NCBI RefSeq assembly: GCF_000210295.1
Contig: NC_026737.1
Coordinates: 310,001 to 374,000, forward strand
DNA length: 64,000 nt
Reading direction: 5' to 3'
Source of the DNA: Trypanosoma brucei gambiense DAL972
Lineage: Eukaryota; Euglenozoa; Kinetoplastea; Trypanosomatida; Trypanosomatidae
A program made the position numbers and the translations under genes. Under the pieces are notes generated by a model that did no database searches, had not been told where the DNA came from, and saw nothing but the letters and a program-made list of their open reading frames with translations. This document shows positions 48,525-58,364 of the stretch, piece by piece (within the stretch, counting starts at the first letter, position 1; each line of letters begins with the position of its first letter).

Positions 48525-49793
48525 TTAGGAGAAGTCCCATCGTTTCTTTAACATTGTCTCAAAGTCGTTGTCTAATTCGAACATAGCACTTAGGGGAGTA
48601 TGCCACTCGACAATTTCCTCGAAGGTGAAACGTCGGTACAGCGCCTGCCGAACATCCCAGGCGGTAAGAAACGCATCCTGCTCCTCACCATCCTCCGCAC
48701 TGAACCGTTTGTGCAACTCGATGACATCAGCGGTCCCGCACGTGTCCTTCGGGAATAGTTCCCAAAGTCGCTCAAGCATCATCAATCGGGCTGGTGGGAG
48801 GGGTGGAAGCAAGAGATTCATGTAGAGAAGATAATCCACTGACCCATCGCCTGCGGTGTCCAGAACGGTGAGGGCACTCTCAGGATCCTTTAAGTATAGC
48901 CGGTGTCCGCGCAAAACTTCTAGGAAGGTTTCGCGCGAAAGAAAGAAGTTTCGCTGCACGTCCTGCCGGCGTAGCGCAATAGACAGTTGACGGACCGCCA
49001 ACGGGGATTGGATCACAACCGGTCGATGACTGCTGAGGATTATATCATCTACCACTGCGACGGTAGTTCTCACATCGGTAACGGCACCCTTCTCTGCTGC
49101 AGTCTGGTAGGAACTGAAGGTCATGTTGCAGGGGTTTTGTTCTCTGTGAGTTCTCATGGTCTCTTCATCCAGTGGGGTTCGGACGCTAGCGGGCCACACA
49201 CCGCGCATCAACGTTAGAAACTCAAGGTCATTGGCGCACAACGCAGCGACACCGGAACAGTACTGTTCGAATTCTTGCCGCGTGATGGCACCATCTGGAT
49301 TTGTTGTTGTGCTGAAGGCAGCTTCAAACTCTGAGCGGACTCCCTGCTCCGACCGAATGTTCTGAACGACATCGGGGTGTCCGGCGGCGTTATATGAGCT
49401 GAGAACCTCATCAATGTACACGGACCCGTCCTTACTTTGAGTAAAGGTGTACCATACACGTGTAATCCACGTCAGTTTCAGTGGTGTGAGGTTACGTCGA
49501 AGGGCCGCAATAAAGTCAGTCGGATCGAGAACACCATCACCACTTCTATCCAGCACATGAACAATTGCTTCAATGTCTTCGCTGTCCAACGATACGCCGC
49601 TTTCCTCAAGCGCCTCAACAAATTTTGCCTTTTCCATTGATTGACCCCCGCTATCCACTGCTATGCCGCAACCGCGGCTCAACTTCCGTATACCATTCGC
49701 TCCAGACGCCCCATTACACAGCAGACGGCGGGTTCTCTGCACTATGGACTTAAAGCGAGTGTGTTTGGCTCTTGAGGCATACAACAACGGCAT
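48525..49793 (-). CDS. Calcyphosine-like EF-hand protein
   Basis: A 422-aa protein starting at ATG 49793. The N-terminus (about 1-40) is basic. Paired EF-hands follow: DRSGDGVLDPTD (82-93, complete acidic ligands), a degenerate loop SKDGSVYID (about 120-128), TTNPDGAITRQEF (first ligand missing), and later DTAGDGSVDYLLY (about 305-317). The layout of successive EF-hands with long helical spacers matches the calcyphosine/CAPSL family, in which several members are axonemal. At least one or two loops look able to bind calcium. The exact orthologue is not fixed; other EF-hand families are possible. Confidence 0.85.
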   Translation of the reverse strand: MPLLYASRAKHTRFKSIVQRTRRLLCNGASGANGIRKLSRGCGIAVDSGGQSMEKAKFVEALEESGVSLDSEDIEAIVHVLDRSGDGVLDPTDFIAALRRNLTPLKLTWITRVWYTFTQSKDGSVYIDEVLSSYNAAGHPDVVQNIRSEQGVRSEFEAAFSTTTNPDGAITRQEFEQYCSGVAALCANDLEFLTLMRGVWPASVRTPLDEETMRTHREQNPCNMTFSSYQTAAEKGAVTDVRTTVAVVDDIILSSHRPVVIQSPLAVRQLSIALRRQDVQRNFFLSRETFLEVLRGHRLYLKDPESALTVLDTAGDGSVDYLLYMNLLLPPLPPARLMMLERLWELFPKDTCGTADVIELHKRFSAEDGEEQDAFLTAWDVRQALYRRFTFEEIVEWHTPLSAMFELDNDFETMLKKRWDFS

Positions 49794-50346
49794 TTGAGGC
49801 TCTCCACTTCTCTAACTTTGGCTTATTTATCCCCCGTTGGCCCGTATCCTTTTTGCTTTAAAAAAATATGTTGAAGAGAATCCAACCAGCACCCAATATG
49901 TGAACCACTACTGCCTCACCTTCACCCTAACCCTAACCTTTTTTAGTTTTTTTGTCCCTTACACTCGTGACGGTAATGTTCCCTCCTTCCCTGCCGCTGC
50001 AAGCGGTGGCGTCCAGATGTTTAATCAGCGTTCCAGGCACCTAGATTGAGAAGTGAGAAAAAAAATAAGAAGCATAAAATGTATCGGCATGAAATGATTT
50101 GGCGTACTTTTAAATCATACACACTCCACACAGCGAATTGTTATGGAGGTGGGGAGTGGAGTGGGGCAAATGCAGCAAGTAAAAGGAGTCATCTTTCGTA
50201 GTAACTAAGATAAAGATACACGGTGAAGACATGTATAACAACTAGTGAAGGGAGGATCGATCTTCACGATATACATGACTACAGTTCGCGGCGCCGCCTG
50301 CCAAACACCACCGCGCGAAGGCATGAAAAGAATTAGTTCACATAAA
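49794..50346. other. Intergenic/UTR region with short telomere-like motif
   Basis: About 0.55 kb. Contains two perfect CCCTAA units at 49924-49935 followed by CC and T6. No gene seen. Confidence 0.5.
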
Positions 50347-51156
50347 TCACCGCGATCCACTCGCCGACATTTCGCGGGAAGTGACAGTCGCATTCAGTTC
50401 AGGTTCTTTAGGAGCACGCAGCGGGATCGTGGGGTCGAGCGGCCACCACTCGTCGATGTTGCTCATCTTGAAGGTATGTGGTACTTTGAAGCCTTCTACA
50501 TGTGGTAGTGCGGAGATCTTAGATGGCGCGCGTTTGCTCCGTTTCTTCTCCCTAATTAATTCATTCAACATCTGCACGCGTCTAGGAGGGTTCACATACT
50601 CATTTCCATGAACAGTTGGAAAACTTACAGGTGTCCCAGCAAACTTTGACGCGATCCCTCTAAATGTGTGCCTAGGAATCGTGCCTGTAAGTGTTGAGGG
50701 AACCCACTCCCACTGCGGAACTTTTTGCTCCACTGACTCTTGTTGGAAAACACGTTCGAGAAAACTTCTGTTTGAAAGCGGCGTGCAGCTCCGCGCGGCG
50801 GTCGAAGCGTGGGAAGCGACTTTTGTTGTTTCAGGATGCCACTTGGCTACCACCGTGCTCCGTGGTTTTTCCACGATGCTGTCCAAGAAACCGGCCTCAC
50901 ACATCATCTGCTCATCAGTTTTGTAATATTCCAATGTGTGCATCAAAGGACGCTGAGGAAAGGGATGGGCCTCATCAGCTACTGATGCATTCCAACGCGG
51001 TCGCAGAGGTGGAAGAGGCGCACGCCGGAATCGCTCCACCTCACGGCGACGGAGGCGGTGCTTATCATTCTTCGGCAACGGTTCGTACACCACTTCATTC
51101 CGAGTGTAGGATGCACCGCCAAGGACAGTAGAGGCTTGCCCTGACCCGCGGAACAT
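50347..51156 (-). CDS. Basic Pro/Trp-rich hypothetical protein, possibly a microtubule inner protein
   Basis: A 269-aa protein. The start is the ATG at 51156 (the frame opens two codons earlier with GTG). There is no globular-looking core: many Pro, Arg and Trp (PLPPLRPRWNAS, VPQWEWVPSTL, EWWPLDPTIPL), short basic stretches and few long helices. Many microtubule inner proteins of doublets have this extended, low-helix, Pro/Trp/Tyr-rich character, and the gene lies next to other cilium-type genes. That assignment is inference only; no signature motif was found. Confidence 0.75.
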   Translation of the reverse strand: MFRGSGQASTVLGGASYTRNEVVYEPLPKNDKHRLRRREVERFRRAPLPPLRPRWNASVADEAHPFPQRPLMHTLEYYKTDEQMMCEAGFLDSIVEKPRSTVVAKWHPETTKVASHASTAARSCTPLSNRSFLERVFQQESVEQKVPQWEWVPSTLTGTIPRHTFRGIASKFAGTPVSFPTVHGNEYVNPPRRVQMLNELIREKKRSKRAPSKISALPHVEGFKVPHTFKMSNIDEWWPLDPTIPLRAPKEPELNATVTSREMSASGSR

Positions 51157-51967
51157 ATTCACTCGATATTGCTTTTTTTTCCCTTTTATTTACGGTGCCT
51201 ATGAATTAAAAAAAAAAAAGAAAGTGAGAACGCCGGTCCAACAAAACTGACAATACCATGTATCACAACGCAGTTTGGGATGAATAAGACCGCTACTGCG
51301 CCCCCACAAGACAACTCACGCAGTTCGATTCATGACATTCACTTCACCCAAATGGTATTGCACCGCGCATTTGGGTAATGTTCGGCTTTCAAGGGAAAGT
51401 GAGGGGTATATATATATAAATATATTCAGAAAAGGAAAAATACGAAGACCGGCGCCAACAGGACAACATTCAGAAAGACTATAAATGCTGACAGTGGAGC
51501 AAAAAGGAGACCGCACCTCTCAGCCGCCTTCTTTTCTACCGATCTTCCTTCAGGCGAACATAACGCGCATTATCTGGTACCGTAAATGTAGAAGTGCGTG
51601 ACAACAAAAGACAACATCAACGAAAAAATCGCCAGCCTGTTCAACCGGGGGGAGGGGGGGGGGGGAGATGAGCAAATAACACAAGTATAACCACAATCCC
51701 TCTTTCATAATTTCCACAGTCGTGATTCCGATTTCCTGCACGCATATGCACAAGGCACAAACCTTCATCACCTCGCTACGCCGCGCTGCTCCCTTTCCTT
51801 TCCCTCAGCTCATCCCTGCACAAAATCATATTACCGCTACTGTGCCGCTGCAGATTGCATCAGAGCTCACAATATAATATCGAGTATTACATTTGGAACA
51901 TACGAACGCGACTCCCATCCCTTCCCGTCACTATCAAACACACACCAAACCAATACACTTAATGCAA
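51157..51967. other. Intergenic/UTR region
   Basis: About 0.8 kb with T8/A-tract near 51170-51220, a TA array near 51410-51420, and a G6AG12 run at 51647-51665. No gene seen. Confidence 0.5.
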
Positions 51968-52441
51968 TCACTCACGAGAGAAAATGTTACGTCCCGCATT
52001 CCGTAGTGTAAAGAGTGACTTGATAGCAGTTTCTCGCACACGCGCTCCCACAACACGCTCCACACACTTTCCATCCAAAAAGATAAGCACCGTGGGAAAA
52101 GTGAGGACACCATACTCATTCACCATTTTCTTCGCTCGCGGCCCCGGCACCAGTGCGAGCTTCACCTCATTTGGATTCCCCAAATTCACAGCATTGATGG
52201 AAGAGATAAAACTACGCGTTAAGGGATCCTCCGCTATGGACGTCTCCGCACCATCGCCTACCCGCCTGCGGAGGCTGCCTGTGTGAAGTATCGCAACTAC
52301 ACAACGTGTTTTGTGATGATCGAGGAAATCTGTGAAAACCTTTTCATTTGGTAACTCCGCTATTTCATATCCACTAGCGGGAGGTCGCGATATTTTTGCA
52401 ATCTTCGTGATGAACAGAAATGGCCGTGTCAACCGCAACAT
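51968..52441 (-). CDS. Thioredoxin-fold protein lacking CxxC, probably mitochondrial
   Basis: A 157-aa protein starting at ATG 52441. The N-terminus (MLRLTRPFLFITKIAKISR) is basic and amphipathic, like a mitochondrial presequence. Residues about 28-140 match a thioredoxin fold: CVVAILHTGSL at the usual active-site strand, and TFPTVLIFLDGKCVERVVGAR with the cis-Pro after T. The CxxC motif is absent (HTGSLRRR in its place), so disulfide exchange is unlikely. It may serve as a structural or binding thioredoxin, perhaps in a mitochondrial complex. No closer family can be named. Confidence 0.82.
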   Translation of the reverse strand: MLRLTRPFLFITKIAKISRPPASGYEIAELPNEKVFTDFLDHHKTRCVVAILHTGSLRRRVGDGAETSIAEDPLTRSFISSINAVNLGNPNEVKLALVPGPRAKKMVNEYGVLTFPTVLIFLDGKCVERVVGARVRETAIKSLFTLRNAGRNIFSRE

Positions 52442-52933
52442 TTTCCCAGCGCCCCCCTCTTTTCCACAGGATGGATAAAAGGGCTGGCAGACGAGCTACA
52501 AATGAAGTAGTAGGTAGTGGAGAAGGGTAAGAATGTGCAAGAAAGGGTGTGTCTCTCTTTTTTTTTTTTTTAAGGGGGAGGGAAAACTCGCCAAAAGAAG
52601 AAGTTAACCCCCAGAAGGTAGCCCACAAGTAGCCGATGGCGCTGCAACTTCGCGGTTATGCGCTTAGAGTGAGGACCGAAATGTTCATAGTGATGGTGAG
52701 GATGCAGTGCTGAAAGGAGCACATACGTGTCTGTGGAGACACGTACCGCGCGCACAAATGAGTACGGGTAATGCCCAAAATGGAAGATGCAAAAATACTC
52801 CTTGGACTCCGTGCCCACAACGAAGGTACTTCCACCCCCTCAGTATGGTTTCACCGGATTCCAAACCCATCTCACGCATCCCCCCCTTACGTAATGCTCG
52901 CACCGTTTAGCTTCACTTGATCCTTCCTTTTCC
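52442..52933. other. Intergenic region
   Basis: About 0.5 kb. A T13-14 run lies at about 52558-52572. No gene seen. Confidence 0.5.
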
Positions 52934-53170
52934 TTAGGTCTTCCATCCGGCATTCTTCTCGTACTCGGCGCGAAGTCGCTTTTCCTCCTCAGGGGACGGC
53001 TGCGGGTACATAATCATTACCCATCCTACCACCAGCGGTACCAACACAAGCTGAATTTTTAACATCTTAATTAGCTCTCCCTTGGCCTTGTCCTTTAAGC
53101 TCTTGTTCTCCATCCCGGGTTTATGGCCCTCAAACCCGCCCGTCAGCATCCGTCTGGAAACCCGAAACAT
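52934..53170 (-). CDS. Small single-pass protein, probably mitochondrial inner membrane
   Basis: A 78-aa protein starting at ATG 53170. A short Arg-rich N-terminus (MFRVSRRMLTGGF) suggests mitochondrial targeting. One membrane helix at about 37-55 (IQLVLVPLVVGWVMIMY) is followed by PQPSPEEEKRLRAEYEKNAGWKT. A short matrix part, one helix and a charged C-terminal tail are typical of accessory subunits of respiratory complexes or ATP synthase, but no specific subunit can be recognised. Small size and clean flanks support a real gene. Confidence 0.8.
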   Translation of the reverse strand: MFRVSRRMLTGGFEGHKPGMENKSLKDKAKGELIKMLKIQLVLVPLVVGWVMIMYPQPSPEEEKRLRAEYEKNAGWKT

Positions 53171-53873
53171 TTTCGCTCAGGCGCAGCTCGGACGCGCACA
53201 GTCAAACCTTCCTTTATTTAAGGGGTATCGAGTACACGTGCGAAGGTATACACGAAAAAGGTAGAGATCTCTGCCCCTTAACGCAGACTTTACCTTTTTT
53301 TCTTTCGGTGGGCTTATGAGCTCTCCTTCTTCTGTTCGCCTCCCTTACTGAAGATAAATTAAAGGTAAAAACAGAAAAAAAAACAGAAGAAAATGAAGGA
53401 ACTAAGGGGTATCCCACCCACCACTCGGAAGGAATACCAACCACTACGAAACGCGACCGTAGAAAGGAGTTATACCAATGCGAGGAAACCTCTCAGAAGC
53501 TGTCTCAATAACTGACCGGCAATGCATCAGGCACGCAAATAAGCATCTGTTAAGAGAATACAGAAAGGTAGCAATAATACTGTGCCAAAAGGGAAGAAGG
53601 AGAGGAAAATAAAGAGGGGAGGGGAAGAAAAAGTGGGAATCAAGTGCAGACACCGGTCGAAGTGGGGCCCCTGTTGGATCATTTCTCCATAAAATATTAA
53701 AACACGCACACGCCATACAGAAGCAGAGCTTTCCACAACTGTATTAAAATAAACAAATATGGACATGAATACACACATATGGATATATGATGTTCTCTAT
53801 GCACCAGTTTGTCGACCCTAACACGCCGCTCCCGCTACCACACGGCGTCACACCGCTCATCGTTTCTCCCAGC
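53171..53873. other. Intergenic/UTR region
   Basis: About 0.7 kb between the lipase and the small membrane-protein genes. A/T- and purine-rich on the plus strand near 53340-53395. A 90-codon minus frame (53444-53716) has an ATG but is pyrimidine-tract derived. No gene accepted. Confidence 0.5.
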
Positions 53874-55016
53874 TTACAATACAATTGGTCTGAAGACCCG
53901 GAATATGCACGAGGTCCTCTCGAGGTGCTGATCGCTCCCCTGCACATCTTGGTTGAACAAAAGGCGGCGAAGCGTCCTGAATGTCAACATGTTTACCACA
54001 TTGGCCCGCATATTGCGAAGTGGCTCGCGGTCAACACGTAGCAGGGAACGCATAATACAAGCCATGCACGCAAGGCATAGTTCAAAGTATATGAAAAAAC
54101 AAACCACAAGGCGCACAAACAGCAGAAGAGGTCGACCCGCCCAATGGTGAAAGATCCCGATTCGTTTCATATCTTTGAAGGCACCACTCACATCTGGTTT
54201 TAGCAGCGGTTCGCCCACCTCCTTTGAGACGTGCCCACAAGCCATTAGTCCTTTAAGCATGTCATTATATCCCAATGTAAAGAGATCGCGGTGAGTTGCC
54301 TCAGCTGGAGGGCAAAGTCCCCACCACACAGGGACAAAAACGGTAGGGTGTATGGTTGCTGAACTGTAGTAAAAGGGTGACACGGTGATGGTGCTGGGCT
54401 CGCCCATGCGGGGCGTTACTGTTGTGAGGGCGCCGTCACACACCCACTCGCCGGTACTCCTCAGTTTGAACGGCATGCCCACTAGTGGCGCCAAGCAGCA
54501 AGATGCGAGCATACTTTCCACGATCTCGTCGTAGTTTTTAAAGGTAGTTATCACCTTCCCTTTTATATAGGGGAGTTTAGTGACATAAATCTCTAGCGAC
54601 CCATCGTTCAACTTTCCATTTAGCTCGGGATTATTTTCCAGATCCCTCATGTGTTTTCCAAACATATCCAACGAATCCTTCAGATAATTGATCATACAAA
54701 AAAGGTATATCCATGAAGACCTGTAGTGCTCGCCGTACATGATGACCCGCTCTCGGACCTTTTCAAAGCAATGCATCTTTGACACGAGCATCGTTGCCGC
54801 TAGCGATCCGGCACTGCATCCACAGAACCTAACACGTTTCCCCTCTGCGGCCAACTTCTCCAGCAACCCGCTGTCGACAATTGCCTGAGCTCCGCCAAAA
54901 TGATACATCTGAAGCCATCCACCGGCAGAGAAACTTAACGTCAGGTCAACTGACGGACTTTCCACAAGTTCGTCTTCGGTTTTGCGGTACCTCAGAAGCT
55001 GAGTCAGCTTATGCAT
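53874..55016 (-). CDS. Patatin-like phospholipase (PNPLA type)
   Basis: A 380-aa protein. The start is the ATG at 55016; the frame opens two codons earlier with TTG. Residues about 25-215 are a PNPLA-type patatin domain: LTLSFSAGGWLQMYHFGGA (oxyanion region, where vertebrate PNPLA1-5 have SFxGxGFLGxYHxG), FCGCSAGS (GxSxG elbow, Ser68), and VCDGALTTVTP (catalytic Asp194), followed by TITVSPF, a PNPLA1-5 feature. One strongly hydrophobic segment near residues 292-315 (PLLLFVRLVVCFFIYFELCLA) is a likely membrane anchor. Predicted activity: lipid acyl hydrolase (phospholipid or triglyceride). Catalytic dyad present, so probably active. Confidence 0.9.
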   Translation of the reverse strand: MHKLTQLLRYRKTEDELVESPSVDLTLSFSAGGWLQMYHFGGAQAIVDSGLLEKLAAEGKRVRFCGCSAGSLAATMLVSKMHCFEKVRERVIMYGEHYRSSWIYLFCMINYLKDSLDMFGKHMRDLENNPELNGKLNDGSLEIYVTKLPYIKGKVITTFKNYDEIVESMLASCCLAPLVGMPFKLRSTGEWVCDGALTTVTPRMGEPSTITVSPFYYSSATIHPTVFVPVWWGLCPPAEATHRDLFTLGYNDMLKGLMACGHVSKEVGEPLLKPDVSGAFKDMKRIGIFHHWAGRPLLLFVRLVVCFFIYFELCLACMACIMRSLLRVDREPLRNMRANVVNMLTFRTLRRLLFNQDVQGSDQHLERTSCIFRVFRPIVL

Positions 55017-55294
55017 CACCAAAGACTTAAGATATATGAGAAAAAATTATTGAAAGCGAAAGCAAATAATGCAATGACAAGCGAAAGGAAGAGGCTTAAA
55101 ACGGGAAACAGTACACAACGTCGCTACAACCTGTACAGAGGAAAATAACTACCCGACAAATTTTCAGAAGAAAAATCAAATAAAAATTAAGAAACAAAAA
55201 TTAAAACATTATGTGGAACAAATTATCAGCACACAGTGACCATACGAGGGCACACTCGCTGTAAAATCGGGCGAAAAACCAACAGGTGAGCTGC

Positions 55295-56584
55295 TTACTT
55301 CTTCGATTTCCTCGGGGCTGCGGTTGTGGTGGCGCCACCTTTCGCCTTGCGCTCCGCGGCACGGGCAGCACGTTCCTTTCGGAGGCGCTCCTCGCGGCGG
55401 ATGCGATCCTTCTTGAGTGGACCATACCACTGGCTCTTTTCCTTCTTCGTCTGGAATCGACCATGACCGATTTTACTGCTTGTGTCGATAAACTTCAGCG
55501 TAATCTTCTCCGTGAGTTTGCGCGATGTTTGCGGGGCCATGGGGCGACGGAGTGTGATGACACGGCGACGAGGACCGGCAACAGAACCCTTCAGCATCAC
55601 GTAGTCATTGCGGACAGTACCGTAGCCAACAAAACCACCCATCGGAGTGATGGTCTTAGCGGTAAGATCATAAGCAGTTGTGGCTTGGTTGGGTTCCATG
55701 GAAACTGCACGACCGAGCTGGTAAATCTTCTTGTTGAGGTGTGTACGGTGGTGGTAACCATGCTGACCAGCACGAGCAACGGTGTACATGACACGAGACG
55801 GATGCCATGCGCCAATGCACGCAACCTTACGTAGACCACGGTGAGTTTTACGTGGTAGGCACGCAACACCCCAACGTTTCACGACACCAGTGAAACCATG
55901 GCCCTTAGTCACAGCGCACACGTCACATGCCTCCGATTGTTGGAACACAGAGTCGATGCGAACTTCCTTCTCAAGTAGCGATTTGGCGAGTTCAATCTTC
56001 TGCGCAATGGTGCCGCCGTTAATTTGGATCTCGCTTACGTGAGCCTTCTTCACACCAACGCGGTTGTTGCGCAGCTTGCGGAGTTGCGTGTGTGCCACCA
56101 CACGGATGATGTCAGCCTTCTTTTCGAATGCCTTCAACGTCCGTGCTTCAGCGAGACGTCCCTCTGTTGTGCGAGCGAACTGCTTGCGCTTCGTGAAGGC
56201 GAGCTGTGCGGACTGTTTCCAGTTCTTGTAGAAGCGCCGGCGGAATTCCACGCTGGTGTGGTGTGCCCACACGGTGCCAATCGTCTTGTGGCCCACAGGT
56301 GTCTGCCGATAGCCAACAATTCCGACAACAACCATCGGCGGTGCCTCAAGAATTGTCACTGGTTCCACAACCTCTTTCTTGTTCACCTTTGACCCCGGAC
56401 GGTCGACATCACGCACAATATGCGTCATACCAGCCTTGTACACCATGAAACTGGTGAGATGAGGTTTCTGTGAGGGATCATCCTTGGGGAAAGAACGTGC
56501 TCGGCCACGAATCTGACGGCTGCGTTTGCGGGGAAGGAACCCAAGATGGCCGTGACGGGGGTGCTCGAACTTGCAGTGAGACAT
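55295..56584 (-). CDS. RPL3: 60S ribosomal protein L3 (uL3), copy 1
   Basis: A 429-aa protein. The start is the ATG at 56584 ([20 protein letters not shown], the universal uL3 opening). The leader upstream is pyrimidine-rich and contains an in-frame open stretch that is not coding. Family hallmarks: [65 protein letters not shown]. The C-terminus is Lys/Ala-rich ([13 protein letters not shown]). uL3 sits at the peptidyl-transferase side of the large ribosomal subunit and is essential for subunit assembly. Length is slightly greater than animal L3 (about 403 aa) because of the basic tail. Protein identical to copy 2. Confidence 0.98.
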   Translation of the reverse strand: MSHCKFEHPRHGHLGFLPRKRSRQIRGRARSFPKDDPSQKPHLTSFMVYKAGMTHIVRDVDRPGSKVNKKEVVEPVTILEAPPMVVVGIVGYRQTPVGHKTIGTVWAHHTSVEFRRRFYKNWKQSAQLAFTKRKQFARTTEGRLAEARTLKAFEKKADIIRVVAHTQLRKLRNNRVGVKKAHVSEIQINGGTIAQKIELAKSLLEKEVRIDSVFQQSEACDVCAVTKGHGFTGVVKRWGVACLPRKTHRGLRKVACIGAWHPSRVMYTVARAGQHGYHHRTHLNKKIYQLGRAVSMEPNQATTAYDLTAKTITPMGGFVGYGTVRNDYVMLKGSVAGPRRRVITLRRPMAPQTSRKLTEKITLKFIDTSSKIGHGRFQTKKEKSQWYGPLKKDRIRREERLRKERAARAAERKAKGGATTTAAPRKSKK

Positions 56585-56948
56585 GTTGGTGTGCTCGCTT
56601 GTTCCTAATGCGATTCGCGCAATTATATGTGACAACAAAGTAAAAGTGATAAATACAGATAAAGAAAAGAGAGAAAGAAAAGGGGGAAAAGTAAGCGTGC
56701 GGTTAATAAGCCTAAATAAATTAAACAATGTCAGCATTAAAGATTTGGCGACCTACTACAAGGAAGTAGCCAACACACTACAACCTGTACAGAGGAAAAT
56801 AACTACCCGACAAATTTTCAGAAGAAAAATCAAATAAAAATTAAGAAACAAAAATTAAAACATTATGTGGAACAAATTATCAGCACACAGTGACCATACG
56901 AGGGCACACTCGCTGTAAAATCGGGCGAAAAACCAACAGGTGAGCTGC
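56585..56948. other. Spacer between RPL3 copies
   Basis: Contains the copy-1 leader with the acceptor (AG 56605-56606) and pyrimidine tract (56659-56692), 67 bp of non-repeated sequence (56711-56777), and the 3' flank of copy 2. Confidence 0.7.
56605..56692 (-). promoter_or_regulatory. RPL3 copy 1 trans-splice acceptor
   Basis: Minus strand: a long C/T tract (about 56659-56692) is followed downstream by AG at 56605-56606 (GCATTAG), leaving a leader of about 20 nt before ATG 56584. Copy 2 has the same arrangement at 58259-58346. Confidence 0.55.
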
Positions 56949-58364
56949 TTACTTCTTCGATTTCCTCGGGGCTGCGGTTGTGGTGGCGCCACCTTTCGCC
57001 TTGCGCTCCGCGGCACGGGCAGCACGTTCCTTTCGGAGGCGCTCCTCGCGGCGGATGCGATCCTTCTTGAGTGGACCATACCACTGGCTCTTTTCCTTCT
57101 TCGTCTGGAATCGACCATGACCGATTTTACTGCTTGTGTCGATAAACTTCAGCGTAATCTTCTCCGTGAGTTTGCGCGATGTTTGCGGGGCCATGGGGCG
57201 ACGGAGTGTGATGACACGGCGACGAGGACCGGCAACAGAACCCTTCAGCATCACGTAGTCATTGCGGACAGTACCGTAGCCAACAAAACCACCCATCGGA
57301 GTGATGGTCTTAGCGGTAAGATCATAAGCAGTTGTGGCTTGGTTGGGTTCCATGGAAACTGCACGACCGAGCTGGTAAATCTTCTTGTTGAGGTGTGTAC
57401 GGTGGTGGTAACCATGCTGACCAGCACGAGCAACGGTGTACATGACACGAGACGGATGCCATGCGCCAATGCACGCAACCTTACGTAGACCACGGTGAGT
57501 TTTACGTGGTAGGCACGCAACACCCCAACGTTTCACGACACCAGTGAAACCATGGCCCTTAGTCACAGCGCACACGTCACATGCCTCCGATTGTTGGAAC
57601 ACAGAGTCGATGCGAACTTCCTTCTCAAGTAGCGATTTGGCGAGTTCAATCTTCTGCGCAATGGTGCCGCCGTTAATTTGGATCTCGCTTACGTGAGCCT
57701 TCTTCACACCAACGCGGTTGTTGCGCAGCTTGCGGAGTTGCGTGTGTGCCACCACACGGATGATGTCAGCCTTCTTTTCGAATGCCTTCAACGTCCGTGC
57801 TTCAGCGAGACGTCCCTCTGTTGTGCGAGCGAACTGCTTGCGCTTCGTGAAGGCGAGCTGTGCGGACTGTTTCCAGTTCTTGTAGAAGCGCCGGCGGAAT
57901 TCCACGCTGGTGTGGTGTGCCCACACGGTGCCAATCGTCTTGTGGCCCACAGGTGTCTGCCGATAGCCAACAATTCCGACAACAACCATCGGCGGTGCCT
58001 CAAGAATTGTCACTGGTTCCACAACCTCTTTCTTGTTCACCTTTGACCCCGGACGGTCGACATCACGCACAATATGCGTCATACCAGCCTTGTACACCAT
58101 GAAACTGGTGAGATGAGGTTTCTGTGAGGGATCATCCTTGGGGAAAGAACGTGCTCGGCCACGAATCTGACGGCTGCGTTTGCGGGGAAGGAACCCAAGA
58201 TGGCCGTGACGGGGGTGCTCGAACTTGCAGTGAGACATGTTGGTGTGTTCGCTTGTTCCTAATGCGATTCGCGCAATTATATGTGACAACAAAGTAAAAG
58301 TGATAAATACAGATAAAGAAAAGAGAGAAAGAAAAGGGGGAAAAGTAAGCGTGCGGTTAATAAG
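56778..58364. repeat. Tandem repeat unit 2 (RPL3 locus)
   Basis: Second 1587-bp block, nearly identical to 55124-56710. Sequence outside the block diverges at once at both ends (ataagCCTAAA versus ataagAATAAA), so the boundaries are sharp. Confidence 0.9.
56949..58238 (-). CDS. RPL3: 60S ribosomal protein L3 (uL3), copy 2
   Basis: A 429-aa protein, identical in sequence to copy 1 (55295-56584), starting at ATG 58238. Two adjacent copies are common for trypanosome ribosomal-protein genes, where dosage substitutes for promoter control. The high identity of the coding and flanking DNA indicates recent duplication or ongoing gene conversion. The leader differs at one base (58248 T) from copy 1. 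Confidence 0.98.
   Translation of the reverse strand: MSHCKFEHPRHGHLGFLPRKRSRQIRGRARSFPKDDPSQKPHLTSFMVYKAGMTHIVRDVDRPGSKVNKKEVVEPVTILEAPPMVVVGIVGYRQTPVGHKTIGTVWAHHTSVEFRRRFYKNWKQSAQLAFTKRKQFARTTEGRLAEARTLKAFEKKADIIRVVAHTQLRKLRNNRVGVKKAHVSEIQINGGTIAQKIELAKSLLEKEVRIDSVFQQSEACDVCAVTKGHGFTGVVKRWGVACLPRKTHRGLRKVACIGAWHPSRVMYTVARAGQHGYHHRTHLNKKIYQLGRAVSMEPNQATTAYDLTAKTITPMGGFVGYGTVRNDYVMLKGSVAGPRRRVITLRRPMAPQTSRKLTEKITLKFIDTSSKIGHGRFQTKKEKSQWYGPLKKDRIRREERLRKERAARAAERKAKGGATTTAAPRKSKK

Larger units (their letters stand above)
55124..56710. repeat. Tandem repeat unit 1 (RPL3 locus)
   Basis: This 1587-bp block reappears at 56778-58364, displaced by 1654 bp. It covers the 3' flank, the whole RPL3 gene and its pyrimidine-rich leader. 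By eye the two blocks differ at only one site (56594 C versus 58248 T, in the leader). Confidence 0.9.

Noticed and set aside
53444..53716. 90-codon minus-strand frame with ATG in the lipase 3' flank
   Set aside because: Much of it is pyrimidine-rich UTR-type sequence and it has no domain.
55286..55834. 182-codon plus-strand frame opposite RPL3 (also at 56940-57488)
   Set aside because: Lies antisense to a strongly conserved coding sequence; such frames arise from codon bias, and there is no other plus-strand gene in the window.
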